A DNA stretch of 26,238 nt from Kiritimatiellia bacterium (GCA_017411125.1 JAFPNP010000257.1:1-26238), one strand, 5' to 3'. Shown: positions 8,657 to 17,656, counted from the first letter of the stretch. Notes: a model not told the origin generated them from the sequence alone. Numbers and translations: made by a program.

Positions 8657-8685
8657 CGGCGTTCATGGCGGAAACGGGAAAGTTT

Positions 8686-8694
8686 TGATAGAAT
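8686..8694 (+). promoter_or_regulatory. Extended -10 promoter of the response regulator
   Basis: TGA followed by TAGAAT forms an extended -10 element 16 nt before the ATG at 8711, implying a leader of about 10 nt. No clear -35 box or ribosome site is visible. Confidence 0.45.
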
Positions 8695-8710
8695 ATCCCG
8701 CGTATCTGCC

Positions 8711-9379
8711 ATGAACATTCTCATTGTCGAAGACGACGCGGCGACCGCGGAATTCGTAGCCGGAGCCTTCAAACAGGCCGGCTATGCCACCATGCACGCC
8801 GCAGACGGCGAAGCCGGCCTCGCGGCCGCGCTGCACGGTTCGTATGACGCGGCGGTAGTGGACGTCATGCTGCCGCGGCTCGACGGACTGGAACTGATCC
8901 GCCGCGTACGCGCGGCGGGACGCGCCTTGCCTGTCATCGTACTGTCGGCCCGCGGCAGCGTGGACGCCAAGATACGCGGTCTGGAGGCCGGCGGCGACGA
9001 CTATCTCGCCAAACCCTTCTCCGTGGCAGAACTTGTCGCACGCGTGCAGGCGCTCCTGCGCCGTGCAAGCCGCGCGGAAGAGACGACCACGCTGCGCGTC
9101 GAAGACCTCGAGATGGATCTTGTCACGCACCGCGTCACGCGCGCCGGCGAGCCAATAGCCCTCCAGCCGCTCGAATACCAGCTGCTGGAGTACCTGATGC
9201 GCAACAAGGGACGCGTCGTGTCGCGCAACACGATTCTCGACCGGGTCTGGAACTACGATTTCGACCCGCACACGAACGTAGTCGAATCGCGCGTCTACCA
9301 CCTGCGCGAAAAGATAGACCGCCTCTCCGAACGCAAGCTGATACGCACCGTAAGAGGATTCGGGTATGTGCTCGGATAG
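8711..9379 (+). CDS. Response regulator, OmpR/PhoB family
   Basis: A 222-residue transcription regulator. The receiver domain (1-117) has the acidic pocket EDD (7-9), phosphoacceptor D51 in VVDVMLPRLDG, and the lysine of YLAKPFS. The winged-helix DNA-binding domain (about 128-222) includes LQPLEYQLLEYLMRNKGRVVSR and ends RTVRGFGYVLG, as in OmpR, PhoB and CusR proteins. It overlaps the sensor kinase gene by 14 nt, so the pair is one operon and the kinase is its partner. The targets are unknown; nothing adjacent is clearly controlled by it. Confidence 0.95.
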   Translation: MNILIVEDDAATAEFVAGAFKQAGYATMHAADGEAGLAAALHGSYDAAVVDVMLPRLDGLELIRRVRAAGRALPVIVLSARGSVDAKIRGLEAGGDDYLAKPFSVAELVARVQALLRRASRAEETTTLRVEDLEMDLVTHRVTRAGEPIALQPLEYQLLEYLMRNKGRVVSRNTILDRVWNYDFDPHTNVVESRVYHLREKIDRLSERKLIRTVRGFGYVLG

Positions 9380-10754
9380 AAAGGCGCCGTCCCTGCGCCG
9401 CCGCATCGTCGCAATGTCGCTTTGCGCCGGAGCGCTCATACTCTTCCTCACCGGCAGCCTCATCCTCGCCGTGTCGCAACTGTTCATGACGGCAGAGCGC
9501 CGGGGCCTCATCACGAGAATCGCGAACGACCTCGCGCAGGAATACGCCGAAGCGTCGGGCGACAAAAAAAAGATGCGCCACTTCTTCGAGGAAATCGCCG
9601 AAGAACACGGCGCGGACAAGGTCTCTCTGCTGATCACCTCCGCGGCGGGCGAAGAGATCGTCAGCATGTGCCACAGCGATGCGATTCTCCGCGCCATGCT
9701 CGCCCATGCGCGGCGGAACGTCCCCGAATACCGCATCAGCAAAGAAAGCGCCGCGCCGCGCCGCCGGCGCAACGTGCTGCGCGTAAAGACGACGGAGCTT
9801 CCCGATGGACGCAGGCTTTCTGTAGGATGCGACGTGGCGAACGACGAATCCTACATCGCTTTCCTGGCCACTATCATCGGATGCTCCCTTCTCGTCTCGC
9901 TGCTGCTCGGAGGCTGGGCGGCCGACTTGCTGGCGCGGCGGTTCATACGTTCCCTCCGCAATGTGTCCGACGCCGCAAACCGCATCCGGGACGGCGAATG
10001 GTCGGTGCGCGTCGCCCCGTCGCGCGAAAGCCGCGAGATTGCGCTTCTGGAAGATGCGTTCAACACGATGTGCGACAGAAACGAAAAGACCATCCGCGAG
10101 CTGAGAACTCTCACCGACGACATCGCGCACGATCTGCGCACGCCGCTCACGCGCCTGCGCACCGCCGCCGAGTTCGCAGCCATGGGCGGACAGTTGAAAA
10201 CGCCGCTTTCCGAAATGGTATTCGAACAGTCCTCCGACATGCTGGAACTGATCAACACGATGCTCGAGATTTCCCAAACTGGATGCCGCGTCGACAACAC
10301 GCCCCGCGAAAACATCGACTTCTGCACCTTCCTGCGCGAGACCGCCGACCTGTATTCCACGGTAGTGGAAGACCATGGACTTTCCCTCGCGCTCGCCCTG
10401 CCGCCCGAACCTGTCGTATTCTCCGGCCACAAAGGCCGTCTGCAGCGTCTTATCGGCAACCTGCTGGACAACGCGATAAAGTTCACGCCGAAAGGCGGCG
10501 TCATATCCGTCTCGCTAGCCGACGGCGCGGACGTATTGACGTTGCGCGTGGCGGACACGGGATGCGGAATCTCCCCTCGGGATCTTCCGAACGTGTTCCG
10601 CCGTTTTTGGCGGTCGGACGCCAGCCGCTCGCTTCCCGGCAACGGGCTGGGCCTCGCCCTCGTCAAAGCGATCGTCACCTCGTACGCGGGCTTCGTCACG
10701 TGCGAATCGGAGCAAGGACGCGGTACCGTGTTCACGATCACGCTTCCGCACTGA
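9366..10754 (+). CDS. Membrane sensor histidine kinase
   Basis: A 462-residue partner of the preceding regulator. It has two membrane helices (about 14-38 and 163-182) enclosing a periplasmic sensor segment of about 120 residues, then a HAMP linker. The dimerisation box is TDDIAHDLRTPLTRLR with phosphorylated H255. The ATP-binding domain has the N box (LIGNLLDNAIKFT), G1 (DTGCGIS), the F box (FRRFWRSD) and G2 (GNGLGLALVKA). Start 9366 overlaps the regulator by 14 nt; a later ATG at 9414 would shorten the cytoplasmic start but keep the first helix. The signal sensed is unknown. The gene ends 8 nt from the convergent prmC. Confidence 0.95.
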   Translation: MCSDRKAPSLRRRIVAMSLCAGALILFLTGSLILAVSQLFMTAERRGLITRIANDLAQEYAEASGDKKKMRHFFEEIAEEHGADKVSLLITSAAGEEIVSMCHSDAILRAMLAHARRNVPEYRISKESAAPRRRRNVLRVKTTELPDGRRLSVGCDVANDESYIAFLATIIGCSLLVSLLLGGWAADLLARRFIRSLRNVSDAANRIRDGEWSVRVAPSRESREIALLEDAFNTMCDRNEKTIRELRTLTDDIAHDLRTPLTRLRTAAEFAAMGGQLKTPLSEMVFEQSSDMLELINTMLEISQTGCRVDNTPRENIDFCTFLRETADLYSTVVEDHGLSLALALPPEPVVFSGHKGRLQRLIGNLLDNAIKFTPKGGVISVSLADGADVLTLRVADTGCGISPRDLPNVFRRFWRSDASRSLPGNGLGLALVKAIVTSYAGFVTCESEQGRGTVFTITLPH

Positions 10755-10762
10755 GGACGGGC

Positions 10763-11620
10763 TCACGGCAGCACGGCGAACGCATAACGGTCGTGTCCGG
10801 CGTAGTCCTTTTCGATCCTTATGTCGTCGAAGCCCGCGTCGAAGAAAAGCTTGCGCAATGCACCGCCCTGTCCGTCGCCTATCTCGAAGAACGCGCCGCC
10901 GCCCGGCTTCAGCACGTTGATGGCGTCGCCGACGAGACGCTCGTAGAAGTCAAGGCCGGAAACGCCGCCGTCAAGCGCGTTCATCGGCTCCCAATCGCGG
11001 ATGCGCGGATCGAGCAGGGCGCAGTCCGCCGTCGCGATGTAAGGCGGGTTGGAAACAAGGATGTCGATAGACTGCGGCTCGTCGAAATCGTCAAGGCCGT
11101 CCGCGACCGCGAACTTCACCTTGCCGGACAGCCCGCAGCGCATGGCGTTCTCCTGCGCAAGCGACACCGCGTCCGGCGAAACGTCCGTACCCAGAAACAC
11201 GCCGCCAGCCATCTCGCACGCCAGCGAGAGGATTATGCACCCGCTTCCCGTGCCCACATCAACGACGAACGGCTGCGGATTGGCGTATGTCTTCGCAAAA
11301 GAAAGGACGCGCGTGACGAGCTCCTCCGTCTCGGGACGCGGAATGAGCGCGCGCCTGTCGCACGTGACGGTGAGCGAACGGAAGTCCCACTCGCCGAGCA
11401 CGTACTGCACGGGCTCGCCCGCCGCAAGGCGGCGCACTCCGCGCCGCATTGCATCGACATGCCTTGGCTCGGGAGCTGCGTCGAGATGCAGAGAAAGAAA
11501 GCCGCGGCCGCATTTCAGCAGCCGCGCCATGAGCAGTTCCGCCGCAACCTGCGCGTCGGGGACGCCCTTGCCGGCCAAATACTCCGCGCCAAGCCGGAGG
11601 ATGTCCCTCCAAACCTGCAT
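10763..11620 (-). CDS. prmC: Peptide chain release factor glutamine methyltransferase
   Basis: PrmC (HemK) methylates the glutamine of the GGQ motif in release factors RF1 and RF2, using S-adenosylmethionine. The 285-residue length is typical. A helical N-terminal domain (1-90) precedes the family signature ALIPRPETEELV (91-102), the SAM site DVGTGSGCI (121-129) and the catalytic NPPY (191-194). Its ATG shares one base with the stop of the upstream DUF3127 gene (TGATG), so translation is coupled. prmC commonly follows prfA; here the partner is an SSB-like protein instead. It is convergent with the histidine kinase gene. Confidence 0.97.
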   Translation of the reverse strand: MQVWRDILRLGAEYLAGKGVPDAQVAAELLMARLLKCGRGFLSLHLDAAPEPRHVDAMRRGVRRLAAGEPVQYVLGEWDFRSLTVTCDRRALIPRPETEELVTRVLSFAKTYANPQPFVVDVGTGSGCIILSLACEMAGGVFLGTDVSPDAVSLAQENAMRCGLSGKVKFAVADGLDDFDEPQSIDILVSNPPYIATADCALLDPRIRDWEPMNALDGGVSGLDFYERLVGDAINVLKPGGGAFFEIGDGQGGALRKLFFDAGFDDIRIEKDYAGHDRYAFAVLP

Positions 11621-12009
11621 CAGAACGGCAGGTTCTCCGAATCGTCGAGACCCGACGGAATGTCTTCAGGCACTTCCGGCGCGGCGGGGACGGGCTCGGA
11701 CGCGGCGGACGCGCCGCCTAAAACGTCGATTTTCCATCCGGTGAGATCGGTGAAATAGCGCACGCCGTTCGGGCCGTCCCATTTGCGCCCGTCGATCGTG
11801 AACTGGATTTTGACCGGGTCGCCGACGTTTATGGGGTCGAGCAGGGAACAGCGCTCCTTCTTGAACGTGAAAAGCACGGGATTGGGATACATGCTGGGCG
11901 AATCCGGGGGATTGCCCACGACCAGCTCGCGTTTCGTGAAGCCGTTCTGCCCGAACGCCTTCGTCTCGCCTTTCATTTCGACTACGCCTTTGTACTCGAA
12001 CGTGACCAT
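11620..12009 (-). CDS. DUF3127 OB-fold protein with SSB-like C-terminal tip
   Basis: A 129-residue protein matching what I know of DUF3127: GFTKRELVV, YPNPVLFTFKKERCSLLD, VGDPVKIQFTIDGRKWDG and RYFTDLTGWKI. A flexible proline- and alanine-rich tail follows and ends DDSENLPF. In single-stranded-DNA-binding proteins an acidic tail ending in PF recruits replication and repair proteins, so a nucleic-acid role is plausible. I chose ATG 12009 because AAAGGAG lies 9 nt upstream; a longer frame begins at 12069 but would run through the promoter. It is the first gene of the operon with prmC. Confidence 0.85.
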   Translation of the reverse strand: MVTFEYKGVVEMKGETKAFGQNGFTKRELVVGNPPDSPSMYPNPVLFTFKKERCSLLDPINVGDPVKIQFTIDGRKWDGPNGVRYFTDLTGWKIDVLGGASAASEPVPAAPEVPEDIPSGLDDSENLPF

Positions 12010-12040
12010 CTTCAATTGCTCCTTTGTCTTGATGGGTGAG

Positions 12041-12069
12041 ATTTTATCAAATCCCCGACGCGCCCGCAA
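12041..12069 (-). promoter_or_regulatory. Promoter of the DUF3127-prmC operon
   Basis: TTGCGG (12069-12064), a 17-nt spacer and TAAAAT (12046-12041) with an upstream TGA, giving an extended -10. The leader is about 25 nt and includes the AAAGGAG site. It is divergent from the uppP promoter 15 bp away. Confidence 0.6.
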
Positions 12070-12081
12070 GGCGGAATATTA

Positions 12082-12090
12082 TGGTATACT
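12082..12090 (+). promoter_or_regulatory. Extended -10 promoter of uppP
   Basis: TGG followed by TATACT ends 9 nt before the uppP ATG. No -35 box or ribosome site is evident, so the message is probably leaderless or has only 2-3 leader bases. Confidence 0.55.
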
Positions 12091-12099
12091 AGTTGCGCT

Positions 12100-12879
12100 A
12101 TGCAAGAATTCTTAAACGTGACGTACCTCGCCGTTCTCCAGGGAGTGGCCGAGTTCCTTCCCATATCGAGTTCCGGCCATCTGGTCATATTGCAGCACTT
12201 CCTCGACGTGCCGGAAGCGATTCGCCTCCGGCTGGAAGTGTTTCTCCATGCAGGAACGCTGATCGCCGTGTTCGTGTTCTATGCGCGGCGGATCGGCGCG
12301 TTGCTCGGAGGCGCGTGCCGCGGCGACAGGGACGCAATCGGCTATGCGTGCCGCATCGCGGTCTCCGCGCTTCCCGCCGTCGCCGTATACTTCATCTTCC
12401 GGCACGACATCGACGCACTGGTGAACAACGCCCGGATTGTCGGCGTGCTGCTCGTGTTCACCGGCCTCGTGCTTTCCGGCACGCGCTTTCTCCCGCGCGG
12501 AGAGCGTCCCGTCGGCTTCCTCAAGGCGCTTCTCATGGGCGCGGCGCAGGCAATCGCGCTGCTTCCGGGCGTATCGCGAAGCGGAATGACGCTCGCCGCC
12601 GCGCGCGCCGGAAAAGTCGGGCCCGAAGAAGCCGCCGAATTCTCGTTCCTGATGAGCGCGCCGCTCATCGCAGGCGGCGTGCTGCTGGAACTGTTCAAAG
12701 GGGAGGTGAACGCAGAGGGTTTCCATTGGTGGATTCTTGCGTGGGGCGTGGCGCTTTCCGCCATCGTCGGCTACTTCTCTCTCGCCATTCTCCTGAAGGC
12801 GCTGAAAGGGCGTTGGTTCTGGCTGTTCGGGCCGTACTGCATCGCGGCCGGACTGCTCGTCGCTTTCTTCTGCAAATAA
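12100..12879 (+). CDS. uppP: Undecaprenyl-diphosphatase (BacA type)
   Basis: This inner-membrane enzyme dephosphorylates undecaprenyl diphosphate, recycling the lipid carrier for peptidoglycan and other surface polymers; overexpression confers bacitracin resistance. The 259 residues are mostly membrane helices and carry both family motifs: LQGVAEFLPISSSGHL (13-28), in which the usual TEFLP is AEFLP, and PGVSRSGMT in the second half. The length is normal. Its start lies 9 nt after an extended -10 box. The transglutaminase-like gene begins 18 nt downstream on the same strand and is probably co-transcribed. Confidence 0.97.
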   Translation: MQEFLNVTYLAVLQGVAEFLPISSSGHLVILQHFLDVPEAIRLRLEVFLHAGTLIAVFVFYARRIGALLGGACRGDRDAIGYACRIAVSALPAVAVYFIFRHDIDALVNNARIVGVLLVFTGLVLSGTRFLPRGERPVGFLKALLMGAAQAIALLPGVSRSGMTLAAARAGKVGPEEAAEFSFLMSAPLIAGGVLLELFKGEVNAEGFHWWILAWGVALSAIVGYFSLAILLKALKGRWFWLFGPYCIAAGLLVAFFCK

Positions 12880-12897
12880 AACCAACCGTCTTCCGCA

Positions 12898-15800
12898 ATG
12901 AAAACCGCATTCTCTTGTATCCTTCTTCTCCTTTCCATAGGTCTGTGCGCGGCGGAAATCCCCGACATGCCCGCCGCATACCGCGCCGACCCGTCCGCCG
13001 TCGTCAAAGCCGCCGCCGCAGTCACGCCGAAACACTTCCCGGACGCCGACCGCGCAATACTCGACGACCGCATCCACGTGGCGTACGAAACGGACGGCAC
13101 GTCGATCGCATGGGACGACGAGTGGCTGAAAGTGCTGACGGAAAAGGGACGCCGCGAAGCCTCGACCGTGTCGCTCGACTACTCCGAACGCTACGGCGAC
13201 GCGAAGTTCTTCCTCGTCGAAATCATCGGCACGAACGGGCAAGCCCGCGCCGTGGACTTCGCACGTACTCTCAAGGTCGCGACGGACAACTCCTCGCTCT
13301 CCGCCAACATCGTGGACCCGCTCGACAAGGTGATGTCCTGCACCGTCTCCGGCCTAGCCGTCGGCGAAATCCGCCACATCCGCTTCGCCCGCCGCGTGAA
13401 GAAAGCGCGGATGGCGAACACGTGGGCCGACCTGCAATCCTTCGAATACACGTGCCCGATAGTCTCCTCCGTCTACACCATCGACCAGCCGGACGCCAAC
13501 CCCGTGCGCCACGCGACCGTGCGCCACCCGTTCGGCAAGACCGTCACGCGCGCGCCGGACCGCCCGCTCGGCAACGGGCGCACTCTGCTGCGCTGGGACG
13601 TGCGCGACGTGCCGCAGGCGTTCCCGGAACCGGACATGCCACCGCTCTACACGTGCACGCAGGCCCTCCGCGTCTCCAACGTCCCCGACTGGCAGACCGT
13701 ATCGCGCTGGTACTGGGCCATCAGCGCTCCGCACCTCGCCGCCGCCACGCCCGCCGTCACGAACGAAGTGCGCCGCATCGTCAAGGGCTGCGCGACGGAC
13801 GAAGAGAAAGTGCGCGCGCTGTTCAAATTCGTCTCGCAAGAGATACGCTACATGGGCCTCACGATGGAAGACGGTTCGCCGGGCTACGAACCGCACGACG
13901 TGAACATCACTTTCGACAACCGCTACGGCGTATGCCGCGACAAGGCCGCCCTGCTCGTGGAGATGCTGCGGATCGCGGGCTTCAGCGCCTATCCCGTCCT
14001 CATACACGTCGGAGCGAAATTGGATACGTCCGTCCCGTGGCCTTTCTTCAACCACGCCATTGTCGCGATGGACGACAAGGGGAACAGGAAATACCGCCTC
14101 ATGGATCCGACCAACGAATCCACGCACGACCTTCTCCCCGCCTACCTTTCCGACCGCTCGTATCTCGTGGCGCGTCCCGACGGCGAAACGCTTCTCGTCT
14201 CGCCCGTGCGCCCGGCCTCGGAAAACACGCTCAAGGTCGAATCGGAGGGAACGCTCGACCAGAACGGATCGCTGCTGCTCTCGTCGTCGTTCTCCTTCGG
14301 CGGCATCAACGACAGCGCCTACCGGCAAACCCTTCTCAGGCGCACGCCGAAGGAACGTCTCCGCCTGTTCGAGAACTTCTTCCGCTCAGTCGCGCCCGGC
14401 GCGGAGCTGCTCTCGTTCGACCTGAAGCCCGAAAACATGCACGACACCGACACTCCGCTTTCCGCCAAGACGATCGCCCGCATCCCCGAAGCCATGCTGC
14501 GCGGCGAAACGCGCGACACGCTGTCCCTGCCGTTCCTAACGAAACGCATCGGTCTGGTACGCGGGCTTCTCGACGGCTCCACGGCTCTGGAGAAGCGTCG
14601 CTTCCCGCTCAAAATCTCCACGACCGCCGGCACGGAAGAGACGCTGCGCATAAAGCTTGGCGACGCCGCAGGCGCCGTCGAACGCCTTCCGCCTCCGTGC
14701 AATATCGGGACGAACGGCTACCGTTTCGCCGTCGAACACAAAGTGGAGAACGGCGTGCTGGCCGCCTCGCGGAAGATGTACGTGGAGGACGTGAACTTCG
14801 ACGTTCCCGCCTACCACGCCGTCCGCCGCGACAGACAAGACTCCGAAGCCGCCGAACGCGCCAACCCCGTTTTCGCCGCCCGCGCGAACGACAACGCCAA
14901 CATCCATTGGATATCGGACCGCACCGTGACGCACTTCACGTCCCCGACAAGCTGGACGACCACAAACACCTTCGTCAAGGAAGTGCTTACGTACAAAGGA
15001 AAGAAAAACGCTTCCGAAATGGAGTTCGACTACAGTCCTTCCACGCGCTCCATCGAAGTGGTCGAAGCGAGCGTCTCGAATCGCAACGGCGTCGTGAGAC
15101 GGCTTGCGGACAAAGAAATCAACCTGCTGGACGCCGGCTGGGCGGCGTCCGCGCCGCGCTACCCCGCGTCGAAGAAGCTCATGGTCAACCTGCCTGGCGT
15201 CGAAATCGGCAGCGTGATCCGGGCGACGGTCGTCAAGACGGTGACGAACGCGCCGGTTCCCTATACCGGCTTTTACACGCTCGATGCCGTGGATCCCGAA
15301 GACCTTGACGAGATAGAACTGCACGTGCCTGCGGGAATGCGCTTCAAAATAACGCAGAAGGGGCTGCACGATTCGGAAACGAACGGCGTCCACCGCTGGT
15401 CGCGCAGGAATCCGCCGCGCGTCCCGGACGAGCCGTCGCGCCCGTCCGCATCGCGCTGGAGGCCATACGTCAGCGTATCTGCCGCCGACTGGCGGGAGAC
15501 GGGCCTCGCGCTCGTCGACGCGCTCGCCCGCGCGCGTTCGAAGGGATCGCGCTCCGTCGCGTCCGCCGCGCGAAACGCGGTGGCGGGCTGCCGTTCGCCG
15601 CAGGATAAGATCACCGCGATACGCCGTTTGATGCGGCGCGTGCGCACCGCCGGGCCGGGCCTTTTCGAACTTCCGTTCGACATCGCCTTCACCGCGCCCG
15701 ACCGCGCCTTCGCCGACGGCTACGCATCCAGCGCAGACCGCATGAACATCATATTCGCCATGCTCGAGGCCGTCGGGTTCGATCCGTCGTTCGCACTCGT

Positions 15801-16773
15801 CGCCGACGACGCCCGCGACATCAAAACGTCCGCCGCGTCGCGGCGGAAAACGCCGAAGCCCGAAACGTTCGGGACGCTCCTCGTGAGCGTGGAGGGCAAG
15901 GCGGAGGGGCGCACCTTCTGGATCGGAAGCGAAAACGAGTTCACCCCGCCGGAGACATCGTCCAAGACGGGATGCACGTACTACGATCCCGTGGCGGACG
16001 AGTTCGGCACCGTGCTCACGCCGAAAACAGTCGCGCCGCCGTTCTCGTGGTGGTCGCCTCGCACCTGGTTCGCGTCCATGCCGTCCGCTTCGACGAATCA
16101 CACGTGGTGTACGGCACAGAAATACGTCTGCAAAATGTCCGTGCGCGAGAACGGCGCCGTGGATTTCGACGTGGAAAGCTTCGCATGGGGAGCGGGCGTG
16201 GGCACCTTCCGCAAAGCGTATTCGGAGGTGCTGCCCGAAATGCGCAGCCGCTTCTACCAGAAACTCATCTCCAGACTGGCGCAGAACGCCACCGCGACCC
16301 GCGAACTCGAAACAGACCTCGAATCCTATCCAGCGAAAATGTCGTTCTCGGCCTACGCGGAGGACTACGCCGTGGCGAACGACGAATGCCTGACGGTGCG
16401 CATCCCGGACTTCGACGAAGATCTCTTCGACGTAGGCGGGCCGGGCCGCAAATCGCCAATCTCCATTTCGGGCAAAACGTGGTCGCTGGACGTGTACGAG
16501 ATCGTGTTCCCGGAAGGCTACGCGAAGGTCGAACACGTTCCGCAGGAACTGAAGCTCTGCAATCCGCTCGACCGGAACGACGTGTGGCTCACGCACAAAA
16601 CGACTTCCGCCATGCGCGACGGACGCCTCGTCGTGACCGTGAAGCGCATGACGTTCCGTCCGAAAGCGGCGATGCTCTCCGCCGACTACCACGCGTTCCT
16701 CCGCGACTGGAACCGCCGCGCCGCGTCCGCCGAAGCCCGCACCGTCTCCGTGCGGAAAGGAAGCGGCAAATGA
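12898..16773 (+). CDS. Exported double DUF3857/transglutaminase-like protein
   Basis: A 1291-residue protein with a signal peptide (1-19, cleavage likely after LCAA). It looks like two DUF3857-plus-transglutaminase units in tandem. Unit 1 (about 50-430) has a complete triad: C346 in RYGVCRDKAALL, H386 in FNHAIVAM and D403 in LMDPTNE. Unit 2 has a DUF3857-like part (about 680-870) and a related core where the cysteine position is serine: S945 in GYASSADRMNIIFAMLEAVGF. The second core is therefore probably inactive and structural. Periplasmic cross-linking or cell-wall peptide processing is the usual guess for this family, and the uppP neighbour is compatible. The ribosome site is poor. The stop overlaps the next ATG (ATGA). 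Confidence 0.9.
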   Translation: MKTAFSCILLLLSIGLCAAEIPDMPAAYRADPSAVVKAAAAVTPKHFPDADRAILDDRIHVAYETDGTSIAWDDEWLKVLTEKGRREASTVSLDYSERYGDAKFFLVEIIGTNGQARAVDFARTLKVATDNSSLSANIVDPLDKVMSCTVSGLAVGEIRHIRFARRVKKARMANTWADLQSFEYTCPIVSSVYTIDQPDANPVRHATVRHPFGKTVTRAPDRPLGNGRTLLRWDVRDVPQAFPEPDMPPLYTCTQALRVSNVPDWQTVSRWYWAISAPHLAAATPAVTNEVRRIVKGCATDEEKVRALFKFVSQEIRYMGLTMEDGSPGYEPHDVNITFDNRYGVCRDKAALLVEMLRIAGFSAYPVLIHVGAKLDTSVPWPFFNHAIVAMDDKGNRKYRLMDPTNESTHDLLPAYLSDRSYLVARPDGETLLVSPVRPASENTLKVESEGTLDQNGSLLLSSSFSFGGINDSAYRQTLLRRTPKERLRLFENFFRSVAPGAELLSFDLKPENMHDTDTPLSAKTIARIPEAMLRGETRDTLSLPFLTKRIGLVRGLLDGSTALEKRRFPLKISTTAGTEETLRIKLGDAAGAVERLPPPCNIGTNGYRFAVEHKVENGVLAASRKMYVEDVNFDVPAYHAVRRDRQDSEAAERANPVFAARANDNANIHWISDRTVTHFTSPTSWTTTNTFVKEVLTYKGKKNASEMEFDYSPSTRSIEVVEASVSNRNGVVRRLADKEINLLDAGWAASAPRYPASKKLMVNLPGVEIGSVIRATVVKTVTNAPVPYTGFYTLDAVDPEDLDEIELHVPAGMRFKITQKGLHDSETNGVHRWSRRNPPRVPDEPSRPSASRWRPYVSVSAADWRETGLALVDALARARSKGSRSVASAARNAVAGCRSPQDKITAIRRLMRRVRTAGPGLFELPFDIAFTAPDRAFADGYASSADRMNIIFAMLEAVGFDPSFALVADDARDIKTSAASRRKTPKPETFGTLLVSVEGKAEGRTFWIGSENEFTPPETSSKTGCTYYDPVADEFGTVLTPKTVAPPFSWWSPRTWFASMPSASTNHTWCTAQKYVCKMSVRENGAVDFDVESFAWGAGVGTFRKAYSEVLPEMRSRFYQKLISRLAQNATATRELETDLESYPAKMSFSAYAEDYAVANDECLTVRIPDFDEDLFDVGGPGRKSPISISGKTWSLDVYEIVFPEGYAKVEHVPQELKLCNPLDRNDVWLTHKTTSAMRDGRLVVTVKRMTFRPKAAMLSADYHAFLRDWNRRAASAEARTVSVRKGSGK

Positions 16774-17450
16774 GCGCGGCGCCGAACGAGATTTCGCCGG
16801 CGGACGTCTGCTCGCTCGTCGCGGACGGCAACCGCGTGCTGCTGATGACGCGCCACGCCGAACGCCCGCACATCGACCACGAAGACGTGTCTTTCGGCGC
16901 GGCACTGCCCATCACGGACGAAGGCCGGTCCACGAGCCGCAAGTTTGGCGAAGCGCTCCGCCGGTTCGCCGCCGTCGTGCAGTTCGCGTCGAGTCCGCTC
17001 CGCCGCACCGTCATGACGGCCTCGTGCATAGCGGAAGGCATGGGCGTTGAGAACCCGCGCATTCCGACCTACGACTGCCTTGGCAACGGATCGTTCTACT
17101 TCGCCGACGCGCACGCGGTCTGGGAGGAGTTCCGCGACGGCAGTTTCTTCCGCAAGTGCTTCGAATACTTCGCGGCGGGACGGTACCGCGGCTTTGCCGA
17201 ACTCCACGCCGCGACCGACGCGCTGGAAGCGTGGTGCATGGAGAAGTTCACGGCGCCGCTCGCCGTGTTCACGACGCACGACCTGTACATCGCGGCGTTT
17301 CTCGCGGCGCGAGGCGTCGTGCAGCGCTTCACGGAAGACAACTGGCCGCGATTCCTCGATTCGGCGGCGATCATCGTATCGCCGGACGGCAAGCGCCGCT
17401 GCGCATTCGTCCGCGCCGGCCTCTTCTCGACCCGCGCTACCGGCGTCTGA
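16770..17450 (+). CDS. Histidine phosphatase superfamily protein
   Basis: A 226-residue protein of the phosphoglycerate-mutase/phosphatase fold. The catalytic RH motif is TRHAERP (H29), followed by SSPLRRTVMTAS (substrate-phosphate arginine) and the second histidine H170 in FTTHDLYIAAFL. The acidic E31 next to the catalytic histidine is usual for phosphatases of this clan. No signal peptide is seen, so it is cytoplasmic; the substrate is unknown. It overlaps the transglutaminase-like gene by 4 nt and has an AAAGGAAG ribosome site. Its last part is copied, with an internal deletion, at 18745-18791, and a hairpin element begins just after its stop. Confidence 0.9.
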   Translation: MSAAPNEISPADVCSLVADGNRVLLMTRHAERPHIDHEDVSFGAALPITDEGRSTSRKFGEALRRFAAVVQFASSPLRRTVMTASCIAEGMGVENPRIPTYDCLGNGSFYFADAHAVWEEFRDGSFFRKCFEYFAAGRYRGFAELHAATDALEAWCMEKFTAPLAVFTTHDLYIAAFLAARGVVQRFTEDNWPRFLDSAAIIVSPDGKRRCAFVRAGLFSTRATGV

Positions 17451-17656
17451 CACGGCATGGCGCGTTGTCCTTGACGCGCCCGACGGCATTTTGTTTTTGA
17501 AACAACCAAGACAACTTTCAAAAACAACTTTGCCCTTCGGACGCACCTTGAACTTCGCCAACAGCCTTGTTCGGGAGGGACGGGCGCCGTCCCGTCCTAA
17601 ACCAAGTTTTGCGAACGAGCGCGGGCGAGTTAGGCTGCGCGTAAACGGAAGTTGCA
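17441..17656. repeat. Multi-hairpin extragenic element, copy 1
   Basis: A 216-bp unit about 95% identical (11 differences) to 18786-19001. It is a string of hairpins: GGCGCGT/ACGCGCC (17459-17480); a 12-bp TTGTTTTTGAAA/TTTCAAAAACAA stem with 13-nt loop; GGGACGG-gcg-CCGTCCC; and a GC-rich stem that is intact in copy 2 (GCGCGGGC/GCCCGCGC) but broken here. Here the last part instead pairs with the adjoining cargo (TAGGCTGCGC 17631-17640 with GCGCAGCCTA 17658-17667). It probably ends transcription from both sides. Confidence 0.9.

Noticed and set aside
8711..10754. Assigning the two-component pair as a copper system (CusRS)
   Set aside because: The family motifs are generic, the copper module lies 8 kb away with its own CsoR repressor, and no Cus-type neighbours are present.
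12093..15308. A 1071-codon open frame overlapping uppP and the transglutaminase-like gene
   Set aside because: Arginine-dense composition without recognisable motifs, and it lies over two well-supported genes in another frame; a shadow.
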